From Prochlorococcus sp. AG-402-C22 (GTDB taxonomy: Bacteria > Cyanobacteriota > Cyanobacteriia > PCC-6307 > Cyanobiaceae): DNA of 64,000 nt. The translations under genes were made by a program, and so were the position numbers. Location: NCBI GenBank assembly GCA_003279535.1, contig QCHO01000003.1, positions 27,028-91,027 on the forward strand, in the 5' to 3' direction. Within the stretch, counting starts at the first letter, position 1. Each line of letters opens with the position of its first letter. The notes beneath the pieces were generated by a model. That model was not told the origin of the DNA. It saw only the letters and a list, made by a program, of their open reading frames with translations, and did no database searches. Below, piece by piece: positions 28,394 to 37,188 of the stretch.

Positions 28394-29320
28394 TTAGGAA
28401 TCAGAAAGTGATAATTCTTGTAATCTTGTATACAATGCAATTTCTTCATCATTGATATCAGCAGGAATTACTACTAAGATTTCAACATATTGATCACCTA
28501 CATTATCCTCGAATGTTAGACCTCTACCCTTTAAACGTAACATTCTCCCGGTGGATGATTTTGGAGGCACTTGAAGGGTTACATTCCCATCAAGGGTAGG
28601 AACCTCTACTGCACAACCAAGAAGTGCATCATGAGGAAACAACTCTAATTTATAAATAACTCTTAAACCATCAATTCTTAGTCCACTTTCCGTTTGAACC
28701 TTTAACTGTAAATAATGATCTTTTCCGCCCCTTGCAATATTTTCAAGTCTTAATCGCCAACCATCTCCAGCAAAAGGAGGTGTATCAACTTCAACCATAG
28801 TTTGATCTTCAAGTTCGATTAATATTGAAGCTCCATTTAAGGCCTCATCAGGAGTTAATTCAATAATTGTTTCTATATCTTTATGGAGTTTAACTGGAGG
28901 GGGTTCTTCGGGAGATGTTGTAGGGTAATCGTAATTATTAAATTCATCATTTTCTAGATTCGTTGATTCATCATCAAGTGGTTCATCAGTATATTCGTAT
29001 TTATTATTAACGTTATATTCATATCCAAATAATGAATCAAGATAGTCTTGAAAATCAGGAAAACCTGTTTTGAAATTATTATTTTCGTAATCTTCCTGAA
29101 TATTTACATCTGAATTTTTATTTCTTTTATTGGGATCACGAAGGTATTCATATGCTTCATTAATCAATTTAAATCTTTCTTCTGCATTTAAATCATTTTT
29201 ATTTAAATCAGGATGCCATTTTCTTGCTTCTCTTCGAAATGCTTTTTTTAGTTCTTTATCGTCGAAATCATTGGATAAACCCAAAATCGACAAATAATCT
29301 TTTTTAGAGGAAATAGTCAT
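28394..29320 (-). CDS. DnaJ-type co-chaperone without zinc finger
   Basis: 308 residues from ATG 29320, chosen because it opens directly into the J-domain (DYLSILGL) and overlaps the dnaK end by 17 bp. HPD is at 36-38. A low-complexity Asp/Asn/Glu/Tyr-rich stretch (about 75-150) replaces the glycine-rich region, and no CxxCxGxG zinc repeats follow. The C-terminal half is a DnaJ substrate-binding domain (GGKDHYLQLKVQ, LFPHDALLGCAVEVPTLDG). Such proteins are CbpA-like. Overlap with dnaK shows a dedicated Hsp70/Hsp40 pair. Confidence 0.9.
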   Translation of the reverse strand: MTISSKKDYLSILGLSNDFDDKELKKAFRREARKWHPDLNKNDLNAEERFKLINEAYEYLRDPNKRNKNSDVNIQEDYENNNFKTGFPDFQDYLDSLFGYEYNVNNKYEYTDEPLDDESTNLENDEFNNYDYPTTSPEEPPPVKLHKDIETIIELTPDEALNGASILIELEDQTMVEVDTPPFAGDGWRLRLENIARGGKDHYLQLKVQTESGLRIDGLRVIYKLELFPHDALLGCAVEVPTLDGNVTLQVPPKSSTGRMLRLKGRGLTFEDNVGDQYVEILVVIPADINDEEIALYTRLQELSLSDS

Positions 29321-31301
29321 TGTCCCATGGATCATCATCCCTAGAATCACCATACCTCGAATTTCGATAATTTCTATTCATTTGATTATCCCAAGGATCA
29401 TCATCCCAATAATCGTCTGAAAACAGTTCATCCTTCAATGATCCAAATGTATTTTTAATACCCTGTAATGGATTATTATCAGTTTTCCTTTCTGATGCAA
29501 ATTTTCTGTTTAATCCAAATAATGCTTCTTGGAGAGCACTTACTGAAATTTCTAATTCTTGAGGATCATCATCATTTATGTATTCTTCAACATCTTCAAT
29601 AGCTAATTCGACAGCACGTTGTTGTCTTTCAGCTCCATAAGGTCCAAATTCTAGAGAAGCATCTCTAAGTCTTCTCTCAGCTTGCGCAATAAGAGTTAAA
29701 GCACTATTTTTTCTATCAATGACAGATCTTATCATTCTGTCTTCATTTGCTTTTGTTTTAGCTTCTTCAATTATCGAATTAATTTCTTGCTCATTTAAAT
29801 TCGAGCCTCCTGAAATTGTAACTGTTTGCTTTCTTCCTGTTGTTCTATCCGTTGCACTAACTTCTAAAAGACCATTAGCATCAATATCGAATGCAACCTG
29901 TACTTGTGGAATTCCTCTAGGTGCTGGAGGTATTCCTGATAGCCTAAATTTGCCAAGGGATTTATTTTCAGAAGCCAATGGTCTTTCACCTTGTCTTACT
30001 TGAACAACCACTGAAGATTGATTAGCTTCTGATGTACTAAAAACATCAGATTGCCTTACTGGTATAGGTGTATTACGAGGAATAAGTATCTTCATAAGAC
30101 CACCAATGGTTTCTAAACCTAAGGATAAGGGCGTAACATCATTTAGAAGTAAATCTTGTAAATCACCACTTATTATTCCGGATTGTATAGCAGCACCAAT
30201 TGCAACAACTTCATCTGGATTAACTGATTGACAGGGGTCATTAGGAACAAGAGTCTTGACTAATTGTTGAACCATTGGGATTCTTGTGCTACCACCTACC
30301 AGAACTACCTCATCTATATCTTCTGCGTTCCATCCAGAGTCATCTAGGGCTATTTGCACAGGCTCTAATAATCTGTCTAATAGATCCTGAGATAAGGATT
30401 CAAATATTTTTCTATTTAAAGTCTCCTCAATATGTAATGGCCCCTCTTTACTTGTTGTGATAAAAGGTAATGATATTTTTGTTTTTTGTAATCCTGATAA
30501 TTCACATTTAGCTTTTTCAGCGGCTTCAGTTAATCTCTGCAAAGCTTGTCTATCCCTTCTAAGATCAATATCATGTTTTGCAAGAAATCTTTCAGCAAGC
30601 CAATCTACTATTTTTGAGTCAAAATTATTTCCTCCTAATTGGGTATCTCCACAGGTGGCTTTTACATCAAATACACCATTTGAAATTTTTAATAATGAAA
30701 CATCAAACGTTCCTCCGCCTAAATCAAATACCAAAACATTATTAGAAGAACTTTTTTCAAAGCCATAAGCAAGAGCAGCTGCAGTGGGTTCATTTAGGAT
30801 TCTATCTACTTTGATACCCGCCAATATTGCTGAATCCTTTGTGGCTTGCCTTTGAGATTCATTAAAATAGGCGGGAACTGTAATAACAGCAGAGTCAACA
30901 GTATCTCCTAAATATGTTTCAGCATCATTAATTAATTTTCTAATTAATGAGCTGACTAGCTCTTCAGGAGCATACTCTCTTTGTGTATTTGGACTAAGAA
31001 CCCTTACACTTCCAGTATTATTTGCTTTGACATTATAAGGAACAGAAATACTTGTATCATCTAATTCGTCCCAGTCGCTACCAATGAATCTTTTTAAGTT
31101 ATAAAAGGTATTCTTTGGATTTAAAACAAGTTGTCTTCTTGCTTGTTCGCCTATTAAAATTTCTTTGTCTTTTGTAAAACCAATTATTGAAGGTGTAGTT
31201 CTAGACCCTTCAGAATTTGCAATTACAATTGGACGACCAGCTTCTATAACTCCAACAACAGAGTTAGTAGTACCTAAATCAATTCCAACTATTTGCCCCA
31301 T
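29304..31301 (-). CDS. dnaK: Hsp70 chaperone DnaK paralogue with acidic tail
   Basis: 665 residues. The ATPase domain has GIDLGTTNSVVGVIEAG at the start, NEPTAAALAYGF and VFDLGGGTFDVSLL; the substrate-binding domain follows (SLGLETIGG). The last about 45 residues are rich in Asp, Trp and Arg, with two copies of DDDPWDN, and end in NDYFL; the C-terminal EEVD-like motif of other Hsp70s is absent. Cyanobacteria carry several DnaK paralogues; pairing with an overlapping dnaJ resembles the dnaK3-dnaJ3 arrangement, so this may be the DnaK3- or DnaK1-type. Identity of the paralogue is not settled. Confidence 0.93.
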   Translation of the reverse strand: MGQIVGIDLGTTNSVVGVIEAGRPIVIANSEGSRTTPSIIGFTKDKEILIGEQARRQLVLNPKNTFYNLKRFIGSDWDELDDTSISVPYNVKANNTGSVRVLSPNTQREYAPEELVSSLIRKLINDAETYLGDTVDSAVITVPAYFNESQRQATKDSAILAGIKVDRILNEPTAAALAYGFEKSSSNNVLVFDLGGGTFDVSLLKISNGVFDVKATCGDTQLGGNNFDSKIVDWLAERFLAKHDIDLRRDRQALQRLTEAAEKAKCELSGLQKTKISLPFITTSKEGPLHIEETLNRKIFESLSQDLLDRLLEPVQIALDDSGWNAEDIDEVVLVGGSTRIPMVQQLVKTLVPNDPCQSVNPDEVVAIGAAIQSGIISGDLQDLLLNDVTPLSLGLETIGGLMKILIPRNTPIPVRQSDVFSTSEANQSSVVVQVRQGERPLASENKSLGKFRLSGIPPAPRGIPQVQVAFDIDANGLLEVSATDRTTGRKQTVTISGGSNLNEQEINSIIEEAKTKANEDRMIRSVIDRKNSALTLIAQAERRLRDASLEFGPYGAERQQRAVELAIEDVEEYINDDDPQELEISVSALQEALFGLNRKFASERKTDNNPLQGIKNTFGSLKDELFSDDYWDDDPWDNQMNRNYRNSRYGDSRDDDPWDNDYFL

Positions 31302-31421
31302 GATTGTAGATTGCTAAATTAAAGCAAAATTTACTAATAATTAAATCAATTTATATCTTTGATATTTACATATAATAGTAAAAATCAAATATTTTCAACT
31401 TAATTTAAATAAATAAGATTA

Positions 31422-31451
31422 TTTATAACCGGACAAACTGCTTACTATCAA
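31422..31451 (-). promoter_or_regulatory. candidate sigma70-type promoter of dnaK
   Basis: Reading the minus strand, TTGATA (31451-31446) and TATAAA (31427-31422) are separated by 18 bp. A start near 31415 would give an untranslated leader of about 113 bases before the ATG at 31301. The leader is AT-rich and contains no ORF that I can support. Confidence 0.45.
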
Positions 31452-31460
31452 TTTAGAGGT

Positions 31461-31503
31461 AACCTTTTCAGAGGGTTTGTTGATGTAATTAACCAAAATC
31501 AAC
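31461..31503. other. two adjacent short hairpins between tRNA-Ser and the dnaK promoter
   Basis: GTTGAT (31479-31484) pairs with ATCAAC (31498-31503), and AACCTT (31461-31466) pairs with AGGGTT (31472-31477, one G-U). An alternative pairing of GTTTGT (31475-31480) with ACAAAC (31433-31438) would compete with both. They lie just after the tRNA on its strand, so they may end or protect the tRNA transcript. There is no U tract. Confidence 0.35.
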
Positions 31504-31513
31504 TAAACTAGAA

Positions 31514-31600
31514 CGGAGAGAGAGGGATTCGAACCCTCGATAAAGTTGCCCCTATACAGCATTTCCAGTGCTGCGCCTTCAACCACTCGGCCACCTCTCC
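31514..31600 (-). tRNA. tRNA-Ser (anticodon GGA)
   Basis: 87 nt. Reading the minus strand from 31600, the acceptor stem GGAGAGG pairs with TCTCTCC (last pair G-U), followed by the D arm GCCGAGTGGTTGAAGGC, the anticodon arm CAGCA-CTGGAAA-TGCTG with anticodon GGA, a long class II variable arm, and the T arm GAGGG-TTCGAAT-CCCTC. Discriminator is G. CCA is not encoded. It decodes UCC and UCU serine codons. Confidence 0.95.
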
Positions 31601-31649
31601 CAAGAAAACTATTTTAACCCTTTATCATCCCATTTTTGAGGAAAGTTAT

Positions 31650-32024
31650 TTGAAGAAGACTTTCACAGTCACGATTAAAAATAAAGAAACCGGAAAGGTC
31701 TACCGAGAGGAGGTTAATAGTGATGAGTATATTCTTAAGGAATTCGAAAAAAAAGGTTTTAAGCTTCCATTTTCATGTAGAAATGGTTGCTGTACAAGTT
31801 GCGCAGTTAAAATAATATCTGGTGAATTGAAACAACCTGAGGCAATGGGAGTTTCTCAAGCCTTAAAAGATAAAGGTTATGCACTACTTTGTGTTGCTAA
31901 GGCCTCAGCAGATCTTGAAGTAGAAACAACTTACGAAGATGAAGTTTATGATTTGCAATTTGGTCAATATTTTGGAAGTGGTAATACAAGAGTTGCTCCA
32001 CCTTGGGAATTTGAGGAAGATTAA
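31650..32024 (+). CDS. plant-type [2Fe-2S] ferredoxin
   Basis: 124 residues starting at TTG 31650 behind GAGGAAAG. The cluster ligands are Cys43, Cys48 and Cys51 (SCRNGCCTSC) plus Cys81 (ALLCVAKA). It is about 25 residues longer than photosynthetic PetF at the C-terminus (GSGNTRVAPPWEFEED), so it is probably one of the secondary ferredoxins with a specialised partner rather than the main electron carrier of photosystem I. It is followed 2 bp later by the IMPase gene with an overlapping leader and GAGG ribosome site, so the two are one operon. Confidence 0.93.
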   Translation: MKKTFTVTIKNKETGKVYREEVNSDEYILKEFEKKGFKLPFSCRNGCCTSCAVKIISGELKQPEAMGVSQALKDKGYALLCVAKASADLEVETTYEDEVYDLQFGQYFGSGNTRVAPPWEFEED

Positions 32025-32026
32025 TT

Positions 32027-32875
32027 ATGTTTGAACTGAGCGAAATAGAAGAACTTGTAAACCAAATAAGCTTACCCAGGTTGTATGAAATAGCCAAAAA
32101 TTCTGCTCAAATTGGTAATGAAATTTTAAAGATTAATTATAATAAAATACAAAAAATTTCATCTAAAGGGAGAAAAGGAGATCTTGTAACGAATGTAGAT
32201 TTGGAAGTTGAAAATAAAATAAAAGAATATTTATTGGAAGAAACACCCAATATATCTATCCATGCAGAGGAAACTGGGAAATTAAATAAATCCTCAGATT
32301 TAACATGGTGTATAGACCCATTAGACGGTACAACTAATTATTCCCATGGCTATCCTTTTTTTGGATCTTCTATCGGTCTTGTATATAAAAATAAGCCAAT
32401 TATAGGAGCTATATCAGTACCATATTTAAATGAATTATATTCTGCCTGTATAGGATTAGGATCGTTTTGCAATGATAGTAAACTTAAAGTATCGAGTCCT
32501 ATTAACCTTTCTGATAGTTTACTTGTTACCGGTTTTGCTTATGACAGGTTTGAGGTAGAGGATAATAATTATGCAGAATTTTGTTACCTAACACATAAAA
32601 CTAGAGGAGTTAGAAGAGGAGGAGCAGCAGCAGTAGATCTTGCATTTGTTGCAGCTGGAAAGGTAGATGGATACTGGGAAAGGGGATTAGAGGTTTGGGA
32701 CTTAGCAGCCGGTGCTATTATTGTTAATGAGGCAGGTGGAACTATTTCGGATTATCCATCAGGTGAATTTAATTTAAGTTCAGGAAGAATTCTTGGATGT
32801 TCCCCCAGCATTGAGAAAGAATTAAAAAAAGAACTAGGTAATGTTTCTCCATTTAATAAAAATCTTTATACGTAA
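32027..32875 (+). CDS. inositol monophosphatase family protein
   Basis: 282 residues. Metal-binding motif 1 WCIDPLDGTTNYSHGYP has Asp97 and Asp100; Glu81/82 lie in HAEETG; motif 2 is WERGLEVWDLAAGA. The family includes inositol-1-phosphatase, SuhB and PAP/FBP phosphatases, so the substrate is open. It has a good ribosome site (GAGG, 10 bp before the ATG, inside the ferredoxin gene). It is probably cotranscribed with ferredoxin and, 18 bp later, hisZ. Confidence 0.92.
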   Translation: MFELSEIEELVNQISLPRLYEIAKNSAQIGNEILKINYNKIQKISSKGRKGDLVTNVDLEVENKIKEYLLEETPNISIHAEETGKLNKSSDLTWCIDPLDGTTNYSHGYPFFGSSIGLVYKNKPIIGAISVPYLNELYSACIGLGSFCNDSKLKVSSPINLSDSLLVTGFAYDRFEVEDNNYAEFCYLTHKTRGVRRGGAAAVDLAFVAAGKVDGYWERGLEVWDLAAGAIIVNEAGGTISDYPSGEFNLSSGRILGCSPSIEKELKKELGNVSPFNKNLYT

Positions 32876-32893
32876 GAACCGTTAAATATTAAA

Positions 32894-34045
32894 ATGACTG
32901 ATATAAAGGAAATTAAATTAGTAGATGTAAGGAATAACTCCAATATCATAAATAATTTAAATAATATTTATAAACTATGGGGTTATGAGGAAGTCTCCCC
33001 TTCATTTATAAATACTTTAGAGACGATAAAAGGTCGTGGTTTTATTGAAGAGAATGAGGTTGTTGGAATAGTAAGTAATAATTCATTATGTCTAAGGCCG
33101 GAAATGACAACATCTATTGTCAAATTGTCATCTACTAGATTAATAAATAAGAAACGACCAATAAGATTATTCACAAACGGAATGGTCTTCGATAAAAAAG
33201 AAAATAATAAAAATTCGTTTAAGTTGCAAGAGAAACTACAGAGTGGGATCGAATTAATTGGATATGACACAAAATATCCCGAAATTGAAGTTATCAATAT
33301 TTTGTTTGATTCCATAGACAATATTAATTTGAAGGATGATTGTAATTTATGTCTACTAGTTAGTACCACAAAAATAATGGACTTGATCTTGAATAAGTAT
33401 AAGAATAATAATTTTGAAGAAATTAAGAAAAGTTTGGTTAATTTTGATCAAGACAAATTATCGAAATTAGGAATAGATGAGGAGGATAAATATATTCTGA
33501 AAGATTTATTGTTCACAAGAGGAGAACCAATTGCAATATTAAAAAAATTGACAAGTATATTTGGAGCTAGTAAAACTCTAGATGATTTAAATTTTTTATT
33601 TGAAATATTATCAAAAATATCAAGTAAATATGGTGTTAAATTACAACTTGATCCGACTTTTCAGCCCCACTTGAATTTATATGAAGGAATAGTTTTTCAA
33701 CTTATAAGTGAAAGTGATAATAATAAATACGTGATAGCAAAAGGTGGAAGATATGATGAACTGGTTAGATTCTTTAGTCCAAATGAGAAAATGTTAAATG
33801 GTATTGGATTTACAATTTCAATAGATGTTTTAAGAAATTTAATTAAGGATGAAAAGAAAGAGAGGAAAAAGATTTTATTAATGTTTAAAGATTCTTATTT
33901 ATTAGATAAAGGTATGAATGAGCAAAAAGAACTTCAGAAAAGTGGAAATATTGCTGTCTTACATTTAAATCCTTGTAATGACTTAGCTAAAGCTAATCAA
34001 ATAATGAGAGAGAATAACTGTAATGAGATTTTTTGGGTTAAATAA
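32894..34045 (+). CDS. hisZ: ATP phosphoribosyltransferase regulatory subunit
   Basis: 383 residues resembling the catalytic core of histidyl-tRNA synthetase but without the full class II active site: WGYEEVSPSFINTLETI, LCLRPEMTTSIVKLSST and the C-terminal GGRYDELVRFF. This combination is typical of HisZ, which activates the short HisG in histidine synthesis. A true HisS would be longer and would keep all ATP-binding motifs. No other his gene is nearby. It closes the ferredoxin-IMPase-hisZ run. Confidence 0.88.
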   Translation: MTDIKEIKLVDVRNNSNIINNLNNIYKLWGYEEVSPSFINTLETIKGRGFIEENEVVGIVSNNSLCLRPEMTTSIVKLSSTRLINKKRPIRLFTNGMVFDKKENNKNSFKLQEKLQSGIELIGYDTKYPEIEVINILFDSIDNINLKDDCNLCLLVSTTKIMDLILNKYKNNNFEEIKKSLVNFDQDKLSKLGIDEEDKYILKDLLFTRGEPIAILKKLTSIFGASKTLDDLNFLFEILSKISSKYGVKLQLDPTFQPHLNLYEGIVFQLISESDNNKYVIAKGGRYDELVRFFSPNEKMLNGIGFTISIDVLRNLIKDEKKERKKILLMFKDSYLLDKGMNEQKELQKSGNIAVLHLNPCNDLAKANQIMRENNCNEIFWVK

Positions 34046-34162
34046 AACCGTTTAATTATTAATTTAAGTTCTTAATTAATATATTGTTCGGACAATACTC
34101 CTAATTAAACTTGATTAACTAGTTTTTAAGAAATAGGATTTATATGTTTAATTTTTTTTTTA

Positions 34163-36067
34163 ATGGAAAAAGGCGAAATTCGTATTAATACCGAAAATAT
34201 TTTCCCAATTATCAAAAAGGCAGTTTATTCTGACCATGAAATATTTTTAAGAGAGCTTGTAAGTAATGGTGTAGACGCAATAAGTAAGCGAAGAATGGCT
34301 TCTATGGCGGGTGATTGTGAAAATACTGAAGAGGCTCAAGTAAAAATAACAATTGACCGTGAGAAAAATACGCTGACGATTTCCGATAATGGAATTGGAA
34401 TGAATGATGATGAAATTAAGAAGTACATAAATCAAGTAGCATTCTCTAGCGCAGAAGAATTTCTAACAAAATACAAAAAAGATAATGATGAATTTATAGG
34501 TCATTTTGGACTTGGCTTTTATTCAAGTTTTATGGTGGCAGATAGAGTTGATATATTAACTAAATCCGCTATTGGGGAATCAAAGGCATTCAAATGGTCT
34601 TGTGATGGATCGCCAAATTTCACTTTAGAGGAATCAGAAAGAGAGACAATTGGCACAGATGTGATACTTCACCTTTTAGAAGAAGAAAAAGAGTTTATTG
34701 AGCCTGAAAGGATTAAATCATTAATAAAAAAATATTGTGACTTTATGCCAATTGATGTCTTATTAGAAGGTGAGACAATTAACAAGAAAAATCCTCCTTG
34801 GAGAAAACAACCTAGTGAATTAAAAGATGAAGATTATATTGAGTTATATAAATACCTTTATCCTTTTCAAGGGGACCCACTGTTATGGATACATTTAAAT
34901 ACAGACTATCCATATGACATACAAGGTATATTGTATTTTCCTAAGTTATCTGGCAGAGCCGATTGGGAAAAGGGAGAAATAAAACTATTTTGCAATCAAG
35001 TATTTGTAAGTGATTCAATTAAAGAGATAGTACCAAAATATCTTTTGCCTCTAAGAGGGGTTATAGATTCTACGGATATACCCTTAAATGTTAGTAGAAG
35101 TGCATTACAAACAGATAGGAAGGTAAGGTCTATATCATCATTTATCTCAAAAAAAATTGCTAATAAATTAAAGGATTTGATAAAAAATTCTCCAGAATTT
35201 TATGCTGAAGTTTGGGATTCCATCTCTGCTTTTATTAAAATTGGTGCTATCGAAGATGAGAAATTTGCTGATTTAGTAGATAAAAGTATAATTTTTGAAA
35301 CAATTATCAATTCAGAAAAAGACGTAACTCAGGATATTGAAAATAAATCCCTTATCAAATTAAATGATAAATACTTTACTACTCTCGCAAGTTACAAAGA
35401 AAGAAATAAGATAATCGATTCTAAAAAAATAATTTACTGTTCAGATTTGATTGCTCAGTCTAGTGCATTAAATATCTGTTTATCTGATAACAAAGAAGTT
35501 ATTAAATCAGATCCTTTAATTGATGCACAATTTCTACCATGGTTAGAAAGTAAGAATGAAGATTATCAATTCCAAAGAGTTGATTCAGAAATTAATGAAC
35601 TAGAAGATAAGGAATCTAAAGAAATAGTAGATAAGGATGGCAAATCAAATACAGAAAATCTTAGAGATACGATAGTTAAAGCACTTAATAATGAGAAAGT
35701 AACAGTTAAAGTTCAGTCACTTTCAAGCAAAGGTGCTCCTCCAGCAATGATTTTGCTTCCAGAGCAAATGAGAAGAATTAATGATATGGGAGCTTACATG
35801 GAACAAAAGATGCCGGGTTTACCTGAATATCATGTCCTTTTAATTAATAAAGATCATCCACTTATTGTTGGCCTTAATAAAATTACAGGTAATAAAATAA
35901 TTATTGATAAAAAAGAACCTGTTGAAAATCAACTAGCAACAAAAATTGCGAATCAAGTTTACGATATGGCTAAACTATCTGTTGGTGGATTAGATCAAGA
36001 ACAGATAATTAAATTACAAAACAATAATGCTGAATTAATTTCAGAATTGCTTAATTCAACAACTTAA
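34163..36067 (+). CDS. htpG: Hsp90 chaperone HtpG
   Basis: 634 residues. The GHKL ATP-binding domain is at the N-terminus (EIFLRELVSNGVDA, DNGIGM, GHFGLGFYSSF), followed by the middle domain with the catalytic-loop segment PLNVSRSALQTDR and a C-terminal dimerisation domain. It supports folding of phycobilisome or stress proteins in model cyanobacteria. The 117 bp leader before it contains a small inverted repeat ATTGT-TCGG-ACAAT (34083-34096) of unknown meaning and no recognised heat-shock element. Confidence 0.96.
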   Translation: MEKGEIRINTENIFPIIKKAVYSDHEIFLRELVSNGVDAISKRRMASMAGDCENTEEAQVKITIDREKNTLTISDNGIGMNDDEIKKYINQVAFSSAEEFLTKYKKDNDEFIGHFGLGFYSSFMVADRVDILTKSAIGESKAFKWSCDGSPNFTLEESERETIGTDVILHLLEEEKEFIEPERIKSLIKKYCDFMPIDVLLEGETINKKNPPWRKQPSELKDEDYIELYKYLYPFQGDPLLWIHLNTDYPYDIQGILYFPKLSGRADWEKGEIKLFCNQVFVSDSIKEIVPKYLLPLRGVIDSTDIPLNVSRSALQTDRKVRSISSFISKKIANKLKDLIKNSPEFYAEVWDSISAFIKIGAIEDEKFADLVDKSIIFETIINSEKDVTQDIENKSLIKLNDKYFTTLASYKERNKIIDSKKIIYCSDLIAQSSALNICLSDNKEVIKSDPLIDAQFLPWLESKNEDYQFQRVDSEINELEDKESKEIVDKDGKSNTENLRDTIVKALNNEKVTVKVQSLSSKGAPPAMILLPEQMRRINDMGAYMEQKMPGLPEYHVLLINKDHPLIVGLNKITGNKIIIDKKEPVENQLATKIANQVYDMAKLSVGGLDQEQIIKLQNNNAELISELLNSTT

Positions 36068-36106
36068 GCTGTATGTTAAAATTTTTTAAGATACAACTCA
36101 AAAGAT

Positions 36107-36343
36107 ATGTCAAGAGTTTGCGAACTTACTGGAGCAAAAGCTAATAACGGGATGGCTGTAAGCCACTCACATATTCGTACAAAAAAATTACAGCAAGTTA
36201 ATCTTCAAAAGAGAAGGCTTTGGTGGGAAGAAGGGAAAAAATGGGTAAATATAAGAATTAGCACTAAAGCCCTAAAATCTGTACAAAAAATCGGATTGGA
36301 TAAATTTGCTAAATCAAATGGAGTTGATTTGAAAAAATTCTAA
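36107..36343 (+). CDS. rpmB: 50S ribosomal protein L28
   Basis: 78 residues, [20 protein letters not shown] followed by the basic [17 protein letters not shown]. Both segments are diagnostic of L28. It is a component of the large subunit near the E site. Its stop lies 5 bp before the ATG of the peroxiredoxin, so the two are probably cotranscribed, together with the DUF2499/DUF3593 pair behind them. Confidence 0.97.
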   Translation: MSRVCELTGAKANNGMAVSHSHIRTKKLQQVNLQKRRLWWEEGKKWVNIRISTKALKSVQKIGLDKFAKSNGVDLKKF

Positions 36344-36348
36344 ATTTG

Positions 36349-36882
36349 ATGAGAAATTTAGTTATTAGTGTATTTATATCATTTTTTCTTTTAATTAATT
36401 TTAATTCAGCATTAGCATTTGACTTTGCTCCTGAGGTTGGTGACTTAGCACCAAATTTTCATCTAGAAGGTTTTAATAAAAACATTAAAATAAAAAAAGT
36501 CTGGGAATTAAGTGATTTTGAAGGTAAGTGGCTTGTTATTTATTTTTATCCAAAAGATTTTACAGCTGGTTGCACCCTTGAAGCTAAAGGTTTTTCAGAA
36601 TTAAAAAAAGATTTTTCAAAATATAATGCAGAAATTGTTGGTATCAGTGCAGACAATCAAGATTCTCATGAAAGTTTCTGTAGCGAAAAATCAATAAATT
36701 ACACATTATTATCTGATCCTGACGGAATTATCAGTGATAAATATGGTTCTTGGATTCCGCCATTCTCAGATAGAAATACTTTCTTAATTTCTCCAAATGG
36801 ACAAATTTCTTATAGATGGATTAGTGTTTTACCTCTAAATCATGCTAAGGAAGTACTTAACGTATTAAAGAAAAAAATATAA
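36349..36882 (+). CDS. exported PrxQ/BCP-type peroxiredoxin
   Basis: 177 residues from ATG 36349 (a TTG directly before it, 36346, is less likely). A signal peptide occupies 1-23 (SFFLLINFNSALA, cut before FDF), so it should act in the thylakoid lumen or periplasm. The peroxidatic cysteine is Cys75 in FTAGCTLEAKGF. The common second cysteine five residues later is replaced by Lys80; Cys111 in ESFCSEK, 36 residues downstream, is the likely resolving partner, as in the helix-3 class of PrxQ. It reduces hydroperoxides. Confidence 0.88.
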   Translation: MRNLVISVFISFFLLINFNSALAFDFAPEVGDLAPNFHLEGFNKNIKIKKVWELSDFEGKWLVIYFYPKDFTAGCTLEAKGFSELKKDFSKYNAEIVGISADNQDSHESFCSEKSINYTLLSDPDGIISDKYGSWIPPFSDRNTFLISPNGQISYRWISVLPLNHAKEVLNVLKKKI

Positions 36883-36885
36883 ATT

Positions 36886-37188
36886 TTGCACGAACTATCA
36901 TTTGGAACTTGGTTAATACATATCTCATCAGTCATTGAATGGATTTTTGCCATATTTGTCATATATAAAATTTCTACATATAAAAAATACAATTTATTTT
37001 TTTGGTTTAGCATCGCTATGATTCCAAACTTAATAGGAGCTATGTGTGCTATAACTTGGCATATTTATGATAATCAAGATGCATTATATGGGTTAGTAAC
37101 ACTTCAAGGGATATTTACATTAATAGGAAATTCAACATTAGCCTTAGCTTCTATAAAAATCTTTAGAGCTACAAATACTTATGAATGA
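36886..37188 (+). CDS. DUF2499 membrane protein
   Basis: 100 residues from TTG 36886, the only start that keeps the first conserved block HELSFGTWLIHISSVIEWI. It has three hydrophobic helices and the conserved PNLIGAMCAITWHIYDN segment of DUF2499, found in cyanobacteria and plastids. The downstream DUF3593 gene starts 8 bp inside it. A thylakoid or plasma membrane location is implied, but the role is unknown. Confidence 0.82.
   Translation: MHELSFGTWLIHISSVIEWIFAIFVIYKISTYKKYNLFFWFSIAMIPNLIGAMCAITWHIYDNQDALYGLVTLQGIFTLIGNSTLALASIKIFRATNTYE

Noticed and set aside
34083..34096. ATTGT-TCGG-ACAAT before htpG as a heat-shock operator
   Set aside because: It is far shorter than the CIRCE element and does not match its TTAGCACTC arms.
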